Assembly: GCA_013288645.1 (NCBI GenBank)
Contig: JABDBL010000021.1
Coordinates: 593 to 45,551, forward strand
Reading direction: 5' to 3'
DNA from: Candidatus Melainabacteria bacterium
GTDB taxonomy: Bacteria > Cyanobacteriota > Vampirovibrionia > Obscuribacterales > Obscuribacteraceae
Length of the DNA stretch: 44,959 nucleotides
Shown here piece by piece: positions 9,089 through 17,515 of this stretch. The notes below the pieces were generated by a model that saw only the letters and a program-made list of their open reading frames with translations, made no database searches and was not told the origin of the DNA. How positions within the stretch are numbered: position 1 is the stretch's first letter; each line of letters starts with the position of its first letter. The translations under genes were made by a program, and so were the position numbers.

Positions 9089-9519
9089 GATCTCCTCCGC
9101 AATGGAACGTGAAATGGAACGAGGAATCAACATCCAACATCTCAAAACTTCTCGATCTGGAGGCTCAACAGACACAACAACTCCCGAAACACACCTCACC
9201 GCAACGCGCGGCAAGAAGGAAACTTCTGTTCTTTGATTGAGTGGTTTTCTGTGGTTCCTTCTGCGTGTTTGAGGTTGTTTGACGATCAACTTCAACCTTG
9301 CCAAATTTGACATAGCAAAAGCAAGCATGACACCGAGTGCAGCAGTATTGGCAGAAAGCTCAATTAATAGCTTGACATCAGAGGTTTGCCTAATCTGTAA
9401 CCAGTTTTATGACTTATTTTTTATGCAATCTTAAGTCATTAATTGGCGCTTTACAATTGCGCTAAGTAATTACAATCTCACCTGATGAATAAAATATTTC
9501 GGATTGCTAAAATTTAGGC
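9089..9519. other. intergenic region with copy 2 of the dispersed element
   Basis: 430 bases without an intact gene. The left part is the GC-rich leader of the lipoprotein gene. The right part (9350-9466) is the repeat element and includes TTGACA at 9373-9378. A vestige ATGAATAAAA at 9484, just before the chimera, resembles the first codons of addB. Confidence 0.5.
9350..9466. repeat. dispersed intergenic element, copy 2 (upstream of addA'-'addB)
   Basis: Aligns with 4680-4790 over about 100 bp with small gaps and with 39364-39421 over about 58 bp. Blocks such as TTTTATGACTTATTT, CATTAATTGG and GCTTTACAATTGCGCTAA are shared. It lies 50 bp before the chimeric remnant. Confidence 0.65.
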
Positions 9520-9702
9520 GTGAAGATTGAGCTAACAGAAAATCAAAAACAAGCAATTGAAAGCACAGATAAGAGCATGCTTGTCGTTGCTGGTGCGGGC
9601 TCTGGAAAAACTTTATGCGCAGTAAAATCAAGTAATGACAAAGTCTGCCTGAGTTGCATACACCAAGCAGTTTGCCGTATTAAAAAATTTCCTAAACACT
9701 AA
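9520..9702 (+). pseudogene. chimeric remnant: addA 5' end fused to addB 3' end
   Basis: A 60-codon frame begun by GTG. Residues 1-32 nearly repeat the AddA N terminus, including the Walker A AGAGSGKT. The rest repeats the AddB C terminus with its three clustered cysteines (CLSCIHQAVC). The join is between 9615 and 9625, with about six unmatched bases (TGCGCA). DNA similarity to the intact genes (10978-11073 and 7855-7932) is high but with many silent differences, so the event is not recent. It lacks every helicase and nuclease motif except Walker A. It is probably what remains after duplication of the addB-addA region and internal deletion. Whether the 60-residue peptide is made is unknown. 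Confidence 0.85.
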
Positions 9703-9715
9703 TTTCATAGGCTAA

Positions 9716-9982
9716 TTTAAGCACTATGCGGTAAATATTCTTGGCGAGAGCGCCGGCATATCCCTGGCGGTAAGATTTAAAACCAATCTGGATGATGAGT
9801 CAATTACAGAACAATTAGCAAAAGCCGGCGTTGGCATCCGCTCCACCAGCGGCGATTATCTGGCCGATACTTATACACAAGGTGAGTTCTTTATGGGCTA
9901 TGGCAATGTCGATGAAAAATTGATCGCCGAAGGGGTGCGAAGAATGGCGAAAGTATTAATTGGCGATAAATCGATAAAATGA
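9716..9982 (+). pseudogene. C-terminal remnant of a MocR/GntR-type PLP aminotransferase
   Basis: The frame after the stop at 9713-9715 encodes AGISLAVRF, then a short helix, GVGIRSTSGDYL and GEFFMGYGNVDEKLI, ending in a terminal helix RRMAKVLI. This is the usual end of fold-type I aminotransferase domains in MocR (PdxR-like) regulators. About 88 codons remain from a protein of about 450-500, and the lysine-bearing core is gone. It has no start codon in a sensible place. It sits directly behind the addA'-'addB chimera, showing that this stretch is a collection of broken gene ends. Confidence 0.6.
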
Positions 9983-10062
9983 AAATAGCTTCTCTAACAG
10001 CGTCTCTCGGCTATCTGCTACGAGCTTGTCCTGATTGTCTAAATACCAGCCAACAATTGGTA

Positions 10063-10070
10063 GCGATCGC
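10063..10070. repeat. HIP1-type octamer GCGATCGC
   Basis: One of four GCGATCGC sites I found (others 5744-5751, 36116-36123, 39336-39343). HIP1 is over-represented in many cyanobacterial genomes. I did not do an exhaustive machine count. Confidence 0.6.
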
Positions 10071-10121
10071 TGTCCTATGCAGAACATTGAGAGCTTATTG
10101 ATTTAAATTTTAGCATTCTAA

Positions 10122-10153
10122 TTGACAATTAACTCGTAACAGTAGCTTAGAAT
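10122..10153 (+). promoter_or_regulatory. candidate promoter of the nucleotidyltransferase-addA operon
   Basis: A perfect -35 TTGACA (10122-10127) and a near-consensus -10 TAGAAT (10148-10153) lie 37 bp before the start at 10190. The 20-nt spacer is longer than ideal. Confidence 0.4.
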
Positions 10154-10189
10154 AGCCAGTATGATAAGCGTTATTCAGGAAATTAAGTT

Positions 10190-10981
10190 ATGTCCGAGCT
10201 ATGGAATTTAATTTGGGGAAAGCCAGAAATCGATCCTGCTGCTTTGTCACAAGCAATTGAGCAAGAATTGAAAGCAGAAAATCCAGATTTTCGAACGCGC
10301 TTATTAATTCGAGATGGTGCGCGGGCTCTGGAACATTATTGGGGTCCCGAACGTCTTAAAGAATGGTTGAATGGCAGCACTCTTGCTACAAAAATCGAAG
10401 CAATTAGAAACGAGGATCTTGGAGAGCTAGGTTTTCCCTCATTGAAGGAACAATTAATGGACGCAACAAAACCAGAGACAGTAAAGGAATTTTTGCGCGA
10501 GCTGGGCAGTCGTATAAGTGGTTCAGCAACTCTTGAAATTGGCGGTGCTATTGCGCTGCTACTTGCTGGTTATTTATCACGTGCTACAACAGATCTCGAT
10601 GTAGTGAACGAATTGCCGATAGTTGTGCAATCTCAACACGAATTATTGCAAGAGTTGCAGAAACGTTATGGCCTATTATTGACCCATTTTCAATCGCATT
10701 ATCTTCCTCAGGGCTGGGAAAAGCGAATGCATCAGTTCGGTAAATTTGGCTCAATGGAAGTCTATGTTGTCGATGTATACGATATTTTCTTAGGCAAGCT
10801 TTTCAGCGCCAGAACTAAAGACTTGGATGACTTGCGGATAATTAAGCCACAAATAGATAAAAGCAAACTGACAAAACGATTGTTATCGACAACAGCTGCT
10901 TTCATGAACGAAATATCTTTGCGGCAGTCCGCTGAAAGGAATTGGTATATTTTATTTGGCGAGAATTTACCTTCGCTATGA
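10190..10981 (+). CDS. nucleotidyltransferase-fold protein coupled to addA
   Basis: 263 residues. An N-terminal helical region (1-95) is followed by a nucleotidyltransferase-like domain: IGGAIALLLAGYLSRATTDLDVV gives the helix and a DxD motif (TTDLDVV). A later YDIFLGKLFSARTKDLDDL resembles the C-terminal signature of DUF6036/AbiEii-like transferases. Such proteins transfer nucleotides to RNA or protein targets, and several are toxins; the substrate here is unknown. AGGA precedes the ATG by nine bases. The last codons overlap the addA start (ATGA at 10978-10981), so both are translated from one message, an unusual partner for a recombination helicase. No HEPN or AbiEi-type antitoxin lies next to it. 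It could be a repair- or defence-linked enzyme. Confidence 0.65.
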   Translation: MSELWNLIWGKPEIDPAALSQAIEQELKAENPDFRTRLLIRDGARALEHYWGPERLKEWLNGSTLATKIEAIRNEDLGELGFPSLKEQLMDATKPETVKEFLRELGSRISGSATLEIGGAIALLLAGYLSRATTDLDVVNELPIVVQSQHELLQELQKRYGLLLTHFQSHYLPQGWEKRMHQFGKFGSMEVYVVDVYDIFLGKLFSARTKDLDDLRIIKPQIDKSKLTKRLLSTTAAFMNEISLRQSAERNWYILFGENLPSL

Positions 10982-13900
10982 AAATTGGTCTAACAGAAAA
11001 TCAAAAACAAGCAATTGAAAGCATTGATAAAAGCATGCTTGTCGTTGCTGGTGCAGGCTCCGGCAAAACTTTAGTTTTGGTGCGGCGCTTTGTAGAAATT
11101 TTGCAAAGGCAGCCTGAACTTACCGTACATAATTTGCTGGCTGTAACTTATACACACAAAGCAGCGAAAGAAATGCGCACGCGTATTAAAGCGCGCTTAA
11201 AGGAATTATACGAAGAAGCACAACTTAGCGGCTCAGAAGAACGAATGCGTTGGCATAAATGCTTAGCCGACATGGATTCGGCTTACATAGGTACTATTCA
11301 TTCGCTGTGTCAATCGATTTTACAATCATTCACTATAGAAATCGGTCTTGATCCACAAATTGAAGTGATGGATGAAATTGAAAAAGCACAGATTATGCAA
11401 GAGTCTATTGACGAGACTTTTAGACAAATTATTGCAGCGGATAACGCTGATAAAAGCATCTTAGAGCATTTTCCCCTAGAGACTGTAGAGGGCTTTTTGC
11501 AAGTGGCTTTGCATAATCATTTGCGCTTCGATCAAATCGCAGCAAACTTAGAAAATTTAAGCACGGCTGAGTTAATCGAAGAAATAGAAAAGCTACTTAC
11601 TCGCACACAAAAACAATTATTGGTAGATTTAGTAATTGATGAAGATTGGTTTAAGTCAGGGCATTATATAAAGACTACTCCATTGGCCGAAGCTGGGAAT
11701 AAACTCGAGAGCGTGAGACAACAAGCAGCGCAATATTTTGCAAGCATTCAAGATTTTGTTAAATCTTTTACTGAAGAGCTAGATGCCCACTTAGAGCAAG
11801 AAAAAATAAAAGAGTCCTGGAAGGTTCTTTTGGATTTGGCTAGCATGGGCGCGGTGCGCGTTGGTGGAAATACGGATGCCGCTAAAGAAATGCGCGCCAC
11901 CATTAAAATGCTAATAGACAAAGGCAAAGAATATAGCCAGAGTGATAAGAAAGGATTTGGCCTACCCCTATCTTTTACCAGTGCCAATGGAGACAATGAA
12001 CAATACTGGCAATTATGGAGAGCCCTACTCGCTCTGTCCAGGCGAGCACAAAATAATTATGCTGCTAAAAAGTTAGAAATAGGCAAATTAGATTTTGATG
12101 ACTTGATTGCCAAAACTAAAACAGTATTGCAAACAGCAAATTCTGCTGTGCGTCGCTATTACAATAGTACATTGGCCCACATTTTAGTAGATGAGTTTCA
12201 GGACACTAATCCTATCCAGGCTGAAATTATTGAACTATTAGCAGGGACAAATACAAAGCTATTTTTGATCGGCGATGATAAACAATCTATTTACAAGTTT
12301 CAGGGAGCAGAGGTCTCAACCTTTAACGCCTGGCAGCGCAAGGAAATCGATTCGTTAGTTTTCGAACACTCATTTCGCAGTCAGACAAGTATTGTCAATT
12401 TCGTGAATGGCATTTTTTCTAATTTATTGCCTGCTCAAAAAGCCCATGTTGATTATCGAGCAAAATACAGTGCTCTGATAGCGCAAAGGGATCAGTTTTC
12501 ACCATACGCACACGTGCCACAAGTAGAAGTTATTCAATTACCTGATGTTGGCAGAAATGACGAGGCGGAGGCAACCACTGAGACAGATATTAGCCAACTA
12601 TCCAATGATCAAATTGAAGGCACGGCAGTAGCAAATTGGATTCTTGATAAAGTAACAAATAAAACACAGATAGTCGATAAAGACGGCAGAAGCAGAGAAA
12701 TAAATTATGGAGATTTTGCCGTACTTACTGCAAGCAATGATGATTTGCAAATATTTGAATCATGCTTAAGTGAGCTCAATATACCCTATGTAACCTCTGG
12801 TGGCCGTACATTTTTCGAGCGGCAAGAAATTTATGATTTAGAAAATATGCTTTTATTTCTAAGCAATCATAGCAATAGCCACGCTTTGCTCGCCGTTTTA
12901 CGCTCGCCCATGTTTAGTGTGTCTGATGAAATTATTCACAATCTGGCATCAAAAAATTCAATGTCGCTTTGGCAAACTATACAAGATTATGCGGCGAAGC
13001 AGTCTTTAAACAATAAAATGGGGTATCAAATGATTGCTGAGGCAGTAATTTTGCTTAAGCGCTTGTTGGCTGATTTGCCTGTTTTGAGTTTAAGTGAATT
13101 GATCTATCGCATTATTCGCGATACTAATTATGATCTTGTTGCGTTAACTTTGCCCGATGGTAAGCAACGATATAAGAACATTTGGAAATTTTATATGTTA
13201 GCTAAAGACGAATTTAGCGCAGCTGTATGTGCAGAAAGATTGGCACTGTCCAGACAATTATCAATTAATGAAACTAATGCGGCTGTCGACAATAAACAAT
13301 CAGTAAAGTTAATGACTATACACAAGGCTAAAGGACTCGAATTTCCAGCGGTAGCTTTACCGTTCCTATCAGATTCTATTAGTCACAAAAAACCAAAATT
13401 ACTCTTTCATGACCAGTACGGCATTGTTCTTAATACATCCCGCAATGAACAAGAGAGAGATGAAGGTGTGCCTTTGCCTTATCAATTAGGCAAAACGCTT
13501 GACGATGATATGGATTTAGCAGAAAAAAAGCGCTTACTTTATGTCGCCACCACTCGTGCTCGCGATCATTTGGCTTTATTTACAGGTGCAGTTGGACCGA
13601 GTAGAAAATCTGCGGCCAGCTGGCTACAGCCTTTGCTGACAAAATTAGATGGGAAAACCTTTAGCATAAGTGCTCCGGAATTAAACGATTTGTTGGCTGT
13701 CTCAAAAAGGCCTAGGGACGGCACAAAAGAAGAGGAAGCAGAACTAGACGAAGCGCAAAGGAATAGAATAGAACAATTGCTCGAACCACTGGCAATAAAT
13801 TCGGAAGGACAAGCTACTGCGATACCAGAAGTGTCGCTACCTTATAGAATTACACCAAATTCAACTGAAGTAACACCAAGTCCGGTCCTCATAGGCAAAT

Positions 13901-14364
13901 TCTTTCACCGCATAATGGAATATTTGCCACAAGACAAAGTGGAGCTGAAAGAAAACGAGCTAGCGGCTTTGCTTGAACAATTTGCAGATGAAGCTGTACA
14001 TCCTACTTTCAAGCGGGCTCTAATTGAAGGAGGGAAAAAACTTCTTTCAGTATATGCAAAAAGTGATTTACAACGTATTTTTTCAACTGCAAAAACTATC
14101 TGTCATGAATGGTCTTACTACATGAATATAGATAGTGAACGATTACTTTTAAACCGTCCGGACTTGCTATTAGAATCAAAAGACGGCGAATGGTATTTAA
14201 TCGATTATAAAACAGATCGTTTTTCTACAAACGATATTGAACAGCAGGCGCTCAGGCATCGCCCGCAGTTAGAGCGATATGGCAAAGATTTTAGTCAATT
14301 AACTAAAATAGAAGCAAAACTGGCAATTTATTTTGCTCAGTCAGGCACATTGTATATTGTCTGA
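10978..14364 (+). CDS. addA: AddA, UvrD-type helicase with RecB-type nuclease
   Basis: A 1128-residue AddA, the 3'-5' helicase and nuclease subunit of AddAB. Visible motifs are Walker A AGAGSGKT (24-31), AVTYTHKAAKEM (motif Ia), LVDEFQDTN (about 403, Walker B), GDDKQSIYKFQGA (motif III), LMTIHKAKGLEF (motif V) and LLYVATTRARD (motif VI). The C-terminal nuclease domain has LIDYKTD at about 1074-1080. The start is the ATG at 10978, overlapping the upstream stop by four bases; a longer frame from 10942 is less likely, because the chimeric remnant begins at the same residue. The length is normal for the family. It should work with the AddB encoded 3 kb upstream. Confidence 0.95.
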   Translation: MKIGLTENQKQAIESIDKSMLVVAGAGSGKTLVLVRRFVEILQRQPELTVHNLLAVTYTHKAAKEMRTRIKARLKELYEEAQLSGSEERMRWHKCLADMDSAYIGTIHSLCQSILQSFTIEIGLDPQIEVMDEIEKAQIMQESIDETFRQIIAADNADKSILEHFPLETVEGFLQVALHNHLRFDQIAANLENLSTAELIEEIEKLLTRTQKQLLVDLVIDEDWFKSGHYIKTTPLAEAGNKLESVRQQAAQYFASIQDFVKSFTEELDAHLEQEKIKESWKVLLDLASMGAVRVGGNTDAAKEMRATIKMLIDKGKEYSQSDKKGFGLPLSFTSANGDNEQYWQLWRALLALSRRAQNNYAAKKLEIGKLDFDDLIAKTKTVLQTANSAVRRYYNSTLAHILVDEFQDTNPIQAEIIELLAGTNTKLFLIGDDKQSIYKFQGAEVSTFNAWQRKEIDSLVFEHSFRSQTSIVNFVNGIFSNLLPAQKAHVDYRAKYSALIAQRDQFSPYAHVPQVEVIQLPDVGRNDEAEATTETDISQLSNDQIEGTAVANWILDKVTNKTQIVDKDGRSREINYGDFAVLTASNDDLQIFESCLSELNIPYVTSGGRTFFERQEIYDLENMLLFLSNHSNSHALLAVLRSPMFSVSDEIIHNLASKNSMSLWQTIQDYAAKQSLNNKMGYQMIAEAVILLKRLLADLPVLSLSELIYRIIRDTNYDLVALTLPDGKQRYKNIWKFYMLAKDEFSAAVCAERLALSRQLSINETNAAVDNKQSVKLMTIHKAKGLEFPAVALPFLSDSISHKKPKLLFHDQYGIVLNTSRNEQERDEGVPLPYQLGKTLDDDMDLAEKKRLLYVATTRARDHLALFTGAVGPSRKSAASWLQPLLTKLDGKTFSISAPELNDLLAVSKRPRDGTKEEEAELDEAQRNRIEQLLEPLAINSEGQATAIPEVSLPYRITPNSTEVTPSPVLIGKFFHRIMEYLPQDKVELKENELAALLEQFADEAVHPTFKRALIEGGKKLLSVYAKSDLQRIFSTAKTICHEWSYYMNIDSERLLLNRPDLLLESKDGEWYLIDYKTDRFSTNDIEQQALRHRPQLERYGKDFSQLTKIEAKLAIYFAQSGTLYIV

Positions 14365-14378
14365 AGTACAAATAAGAA

Positions 14379-14645
14379 CTAAGGCTTTTGATTATTCTTT
14401 TTTGGATGGGTAATATCGATCCACTTCTTGTGAAGAAAATCTCTTAAGTTATCAAAAGTGTGATCGTTCCTGATCTTCATAATGAGATGTCCATCAAGAC
14501 GGATATAAGGTGCATTGGGATGCACTTTATCTTCAACCATTTCTACTGGGATAGGTAAGCGTTCTTCGGCAATCACATCTTCCAATACTTTACGTATTGA
14601 TTTATAGAGACTGCATTTAGGATGGTAAACCAATTCAACGCGCAT
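14379..14645 (-). CDS. small thioredoxin-fold-like protein
   Basis: 88 residues, convergent with addA. The pattern is beta (VELVYHP), one cysteine in PKCSLYK, a helix (SIRKVLEDVI), then PIPVEMVED, APYIRLDG and a C-terminal helix (TFDNLRDFLHKK). This resembles glutaredoxin/thioredoxin-like small proteins with a single Cys in place of CxxC. The start MRVELV at 14643-14645 is preceded by GGAGG with good spacing; eight extra upstream codons are unlikely to be used. It stands alone. Family assignment is tentative: a redox or metal-related role is possible but not shown. Confidence 0.5.
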   Translation of the reverse strand: MRVELVYHPKCSLYKSIRKVLEDVIAEERLPIPVEMVEDKVHPNAPYIRLDGHLIMKIRNDHTFDNLRDFLHKKWIDITHPKKNNQKP

Positions 14646-14791
14646 AAAATACCTCCGAAATCGAGGCATTACGCCTCTTCCAGGTCAATAGTTATATAAG
14701 GAAGAAAGCTAAATTATTTATGTACTTAGTATAAGCGAGGTTGATCAAAACAAAAGTTAAGACTGATGTATATATGATTAAGATGTCTTAA

Positions 14792-16171
14792 TTATGTGTC
14801 GCTGCTTTGTGCCACATGATCATCTGCCACTACGCAATCAAGATCAAATAATATCCAATCGAATATCTCCCTAGTGCCGGCGTCAGCATTTAATTCATCA
14901 CGCATTGCAAAGGGTAGCACCCCGGGTCTTCGACCACTAATGTAAGTTAAATGGTCTATATTGCGAAATATTCTTGCTGTATGCACGTCTACTAAGGGTT
15001 TCAGCTTCATGAGATCGGCTTCACGTGCTAATCCTTCTTGGGTGCAGTTTCTATCGGCTATAAACATAGAACTGATAACTGGCGTAATACCATCATTGAG
15101 AGCATAAACAAAACTGGTTTTAGATCTTTTTGCTGTCCACTCGGTAGTAACAACAGTGCCGATTACTCTGTTAAGCATATTTAGAACAGCGTGTTCACGG
15201 GCTAAATATGCCGGTAAGCCAGTTGTAACTAGACTGTACGGGAATAAAAATGTGCTTTCAATAAACCTGGCCGCTTCTGGCAACTGATATGGGTTGAGAA
15301 GATAGCCGCTATAAGTAATGAGTTTGTTCTTGTCAAAATTTCTTTTATTTATTGCCACCATGCGATCATTTACAGATGCCGCCGGATTTAAATTGCCTTT
15401 TGGTCCAAACGGCAATTTTGAGGCAAAATGACCAATATTTGGTATTGCTCCATCACAATTATCCCAACGGAAATCTTTTAACAAGGCTGAATTGCGACGA
15501 AAATAAAGTCTATAAGCAATACTATGATCTATGCGCGTCCAGGGGAAAGAAAGGTTTTTATAGATACCATATTGCAGCCAATCAGAACAAAATAAAGGTG
15601 AACCATGAAAAGGCGAACCCATGGCCATAAGCAATTTTATTTGGCTGTCTGTTTCAGGCTTGAGCATAGATTCGTAAACCAGATTGCCACCAATGCTTAA
15701 AGCCAAAACATATATTTGCTTTTTGCCGGCCGATTGATAAAGTTGAGCAATTTCTTCCTGCATCTGGGGAACTGTTTTGTCAAGCAAGTCTAAGCTGTTA
15801 TAGCGCGCCAAATAAATTTTGAATTTACCAGCAAATTCTTTATTTGAATTGAGATGTTTGACTAATTTTGCCCAGCGAAAGAATGGATAATATTCCGCCC
15901 TCAATCCATGAACGATCAGTAAAGGAGAACGATTGCCAAGAGGCATTTCATCAAACTGATAAATTACTGGTTTTGAGGGTTTATGTTTATAGAATTTCCC
16001 GGTTGGCACGGTGGGAAAAGGACATTGATTTTCTGATACTTGCTGGCTTTTACCTTCAGAGTGAGCAGTCCAAGCATAGGTCTGACCCCCTATATTCGAA
16101 AAGAAAAATAAAAGCACCAGAGATAGCAGAAGGTTAAAACCTGGGCTTAAATATTTTGCATCATGCCGCAT
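14792..16171 (-). CDS. secreted alpha/beta hydrolase (lipase-like)
   Basis: 459 residues. Residues 9-32 are a hydrophobic signal (FNLLLSLVLLFFFS), so the protein is exported. LLIVHGLRAEYYPFFRW marks the oxyanion strand-loop of alpha/beta hydrolases. ALSIGGNLVYE supplies the nucleophile serine in an S-x-G-G elbow. AMGSPFHGSPLF follows, a typical GSPFxGS step of lipases and PGAP1-like hydrolases. Candidate Asp and His are ALNDGITPV and NIDHLTY. Reaction: probably hydrolysis of a lipid ester outside the cytoplasm. ATG at 16169-16171 is preferred; the frame extends to a TTG at 16219, 10 bp from the divergent glycosyltransferase gene. No strong ribosome binding site is visible. The neighbour suggests lipid or envelope metabolism. 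Confidence 0.7.
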   Translation of the reverse strand: MRHDAKYLSPGFNLLLSLVLLFFFSNIGGQTYAWTAHSEGKSQQVSENQCPFPTVPTGKFYKHKPSKPVIYQFDEMPLGNRSPLLIVHGLRAEYYPFFRWAKLVKHLNSNKEFAGKFKIYLARYNSLDLLDKTVPQMQEEIAQLYQSAGKKQIYVLALSIGGNLVYESMLKPETDSQIKLLMAMGSPFHGSPLFCSDWLQYGIYKNLSFPWTRIDHSIAYRLYFRRNSALLKDFRWDNCDGAIPNIGHFASKLPFGPKGNLNPAASVNDRMVAINKRNFDKNKLITYSGYLLNPYQLPEAARFIESTFLFPYSLVTTGLPAYLAREHAVLNMLNRVIGTVVTTEWTAKRSKTSFVYALNDGITPVISSMFIADRNCTQEGLAREADLMKLKPLVDVHTARIFRNIDHLTYISGRRPGVLPFAMRDELNADAGTREIFDWILFDLDCVVADDHVAQSSDT

Positions 16172-16228
16172 TAACTGGTAACCAAGAAAAGAGACTATAT
16201 AATAGTCAAGGGAAAACAATGGATAATT

Positions 16229-17452
16229 ATGACAACTTCTACCATATGCTTATTCTTTTCAGACACAGGAGGCGGACACCGCAGTGCGGTCGACGCTGTC
16301 GAAGCCGGAATTCAGTCTATCATTGCTGAGCCTGCATTTAAAGAATCGTCAACACAACAATTGAACGTTGTTAGTGAAAACATAGTTGAAAAGAGTCATT
16401 TCATTAATCGCTTTTTTGTTGAGTTGTACAACTTTATGCTGCGACATAATCAAGCTGGCATGAAGTACTACTACAAAGTTATCCATCAACTCAAACCTTA
16501 TAGGTCTGATTTAGGTTATTTGCTGGTCAAGTCGCATGCAGTAAAATTTCTGCAGGACTTGCGACCAGACCTAGTTGTCTCGCTGCACCCTATGTCTAAT
16601 CATTATTTGGCGCGCAGTTTGAAAGACTCTGGACTGACTGGCACACGCTTTATCGAGATCGTAACTGACCCAAATGAAAATTTATGGGAGGGTTGGGCGT
16701 GTCCAGAAGCAGATTTAATTATCGTGCCTAATCTAGCGGCTAAGAGCAAATTGCTAGCCTGGGGTATACCAGAATACAAATTAGAAGTAGTAGGTATGCC
16801 CATTCATCCAAACTTTCTAAAACCACCTGCTTGTGATAGAGAAAAGTTTCTTGCACATTTAGGGTTGAACCCTGGAATTTTTACTCTTTGTATAAATGCT
16901 GGGTGGGCCGGAGGCGGCAATATGACTGCAATTTATAGAGCGCTGCAATTAACAAAGAAAAATATTCAAGTTATTTTCCTTTGTGGCAATCATACTAAAC
17001 TTTATAAAAAGATTTCGAGTCTAGCTGCTACTAGTAAGGTTCCTACCCGCGTACTCCCATTTCACGACAATATGTCTGAATTGATGAATGCTGTAGATCT
17101 AATGGTAACCAAAGCTGGTGGCTTAACAACTTTTGAAGCTATTGCCAGCCGATTGCCAATGGCAATCGATATTATTACTGAGCCTATGCCACAAGAGGCG
17201 GGTACTATTAAGATTTTACTTGAGGCTAGTAAAAAAACTCATTTAGCTAAAGTAATCAGACGACCAGAAGATATTCTCAAAATAATCGAGAATTCAGATT
17301 CGCGAGCAAATAGCCCTATAGAAAAACTTCCTACTTATCAGAATTTGGATAGCATTGATGCTGTATATGACATAGCCAGCATATTAATTAGTCAGGTCTG
17401 CGTCAATCAAAAGATAGTTGCTCCTGCCAATGCAATAACAGCTGCTAAATAG
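16229..17452 (+). CDS. MGDG synthase-type glycosyltransferase (GT28-like)
   Basis: 407 residues, GT-B fold. The N-terminal SDTGGGHRSAVDAVEAG is the MGDG-synthase signature, where the diglyceride acceptor domain starts. The C-terminal half holds GWAGGGN (about 225), PFHDNMSELMNAVDLMVTKAG and the acidic step EAIASRLPMAIDI. This is the sugar-nucleotide site of MGDG synthase, UgtP and MurG relatives. Expected reaction: transfer of a sugar from UDP-hexose to diacylglycerol at the membrane, giving a glycolipid. Sugar and processivity cannot be read from sequence. It has no signal peptide. It is transcribed away from the secreted hydrolase, and another hydrolase gene follows in the same direction 60 bp on, so a lipid gene group is likely. 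Confidence 0.8.
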   Translation: MTTSTICLFFSDTGGGHRSAVDAVEAGIQSIIAEPAFKESSTQQLNVVSENIVEKSHFINRFFVELYNFMLRHNQAGMKYYYKVIHQLKPYRSDLGYLLVKSHAVKFLQDLRPDLVVSLHPMSNHYLARSLKDSGLTGTRFIEIVTDPNENLWEGWACPEADLIIVPNLAAKSKLLAWGIPEYKLEVVGMPIHPNFLKPPACDREKFLAHLGLNPGIFTLCINAGWAGGGNMTAIYRALQLTKKNIQVIFLCGNHTKLYKKISSLAATSKVPTRVLPFHDNMSELMNAVDLMVTKAGGLTTFEAIASRLPMAIDIITEPMPQEAGTIKILLEASKKTHLAKVIRRPEDILKIIENSDSRANSPIEKLPTYQNLDSIDAVYDIASILISQVCVNQKIVAPANAITAAK

Positions 17453-17515
17453 TAAAATTGAAACAAATACTGTTTATTTGTATTGAAAGTAGAATTTGTT
17501 GCACATAATGTCATT

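Noticed and set aside
9089-9328. N-terminal extension of the lipoprotein
   Set aside because: The strong ribosome binding site GGAGGAGATC sits just before 9088, and the signal peptide begins there.
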